DNA of 64,000 nucleotides, from the NCBI RefSeq assembly GCF_042100115.1, contig NC_091274.1:1-64000 (forward strand). The letters run 5' to 3'. The stretch is from Alternaria dauci (taxonomy: Eukaryota > Ascomycota > Dothideomycetes > Pleosporales > Pleosporaceae). Below are positions 63,515 through 64,000 of the stretch, in pieces (the first letter of the stretch is position 1; every line of letters starts with the position of its first letter). A program made the translations under genes and the position numbers. The notes under the pieces are model-generated. The model worked only from the letters and a program-made list of their open reading frames with translations, did not search any database and was not told the origin of the DNA.

Positions 63515-64000
63515 AGATAGGTAGTACATAGGAGCTTGCTAGGGTGCCTTGCGCAGTCTAGACTAGGGAACCGTTTCTTTGCATCATAGCCAATAATACT
63601 CCTTCTTTTGGGTTCCCTCAGTTGTTGAGATGCTGAAGCCTCATTCGAAAGTTTGCATGCATATAAGCCACATTTCCTCCAAGTCCTCGATATATGACTT
63701 GAACAAATAACAATCAATAAATCACCTTGTATACCTCACTCACGACTCGCATCGTGGACTAGTACTGCGACCTGTTTGATAGCCTAATTCGACCCCCCTG
63801 TTCTGCTGATACGACATACGCCTCGTGTAGTTCACATGACGATAAGCCTTTCTAAATGAACACAAGCGTTTTTTGTGGACTCAGTAAGCTTACTACCGGG
63901 AATTCATCTAACCTATGCACGTCCCCCCCGTAGAGCGCATCGTGAATTCGCGCATATATTTTTATGACTCGTGTGATGTGGTGTCCTAGTCCGCTGGACT
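63515..64000. other. downstream flank, no gene seen
   Basis: 3' flank of the effector-like gene to the end of the window. A minus-strand frame over 63367-63717 overlaps the gene antisense and is judged a shadow. Nothing else supported. Confidence 0.5.

Noticed and set aside
1..64000. tRNA or rRNA genes
   Set aside because: No T-loop GGTTCGANTCC-type motif paired with a D-loop, and no rRNA-like conserved blocks were seen by eye.

Overview
The window is the left end of a filamentous ascomycete chromosome, most likely a Dothideomycete (Pleosporales-type). It opens with (CCCTAA)n telomere repeats. Genes have short GT-AG introns of 46-67 bases. Typical ascomycete families are present: HET, DUF2985, DUF2235 and OrsD/DUF3505-RecQ. 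Large AT-rich tracts almost lack CA/TG dinucleotides, the mark of repeat-induced point mutation (RIP). The species cannot be named from the sequence alone.

Layout. 1-745: telomere, an 18-bp subtelomeric repeat, and a second buried telomere block. 746-2330: RIP-eroded DNA. 2.2-25.4 kb: a GC-normal, largely un-RIPed subtelomeric island bounded on both sides by minisatellites (22-bp unit left, 34-bp unit right), each of which decays into RIP-mutated copies on its outer side. The island holds two very large divergent helicase-like genes: a CCHC-zinc-knuckle/UPF1-like SF1 protein and a degenerate SNF2-like protein. After a MITE-broken gene it holds three further genes: a 620-aa unknown, a ~1172-aa unknown and a ~719-aa ParB-like protein. 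This trio is the best candidate for an undescribed system, possibly a large subtelomeric mobile or selfish element.

25.4-51.05 kb: mostly RIP-degraded repeats, including a Tc1/mariner element with long inverted repeats and a dispersed family with at least five RIPed copies and one un-RIPed copy at 3.3 kb. Islands inside it hold a gene broken by a MITE (30.3-31.9 kb), a decayed OrsD/DUF3505-RecQ helicase (37.4-40.7 kb), the 3' stump of an aldo/keto reductase, and one intact alpha/beta hydrolase (41.3-42.2 kb).

51.05-64 kb: normal accessory gene space. It has a TPR-HET gene with C-to-T type stops in its N-terminal half, a DUF2985 membrane protein, a broken DUF2235 hydrolase-like gene, and two divergent paralogous small secreted eight-cysteine proteins (effector-like). 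No tRNA, rRNA or CRISPR array was seen.
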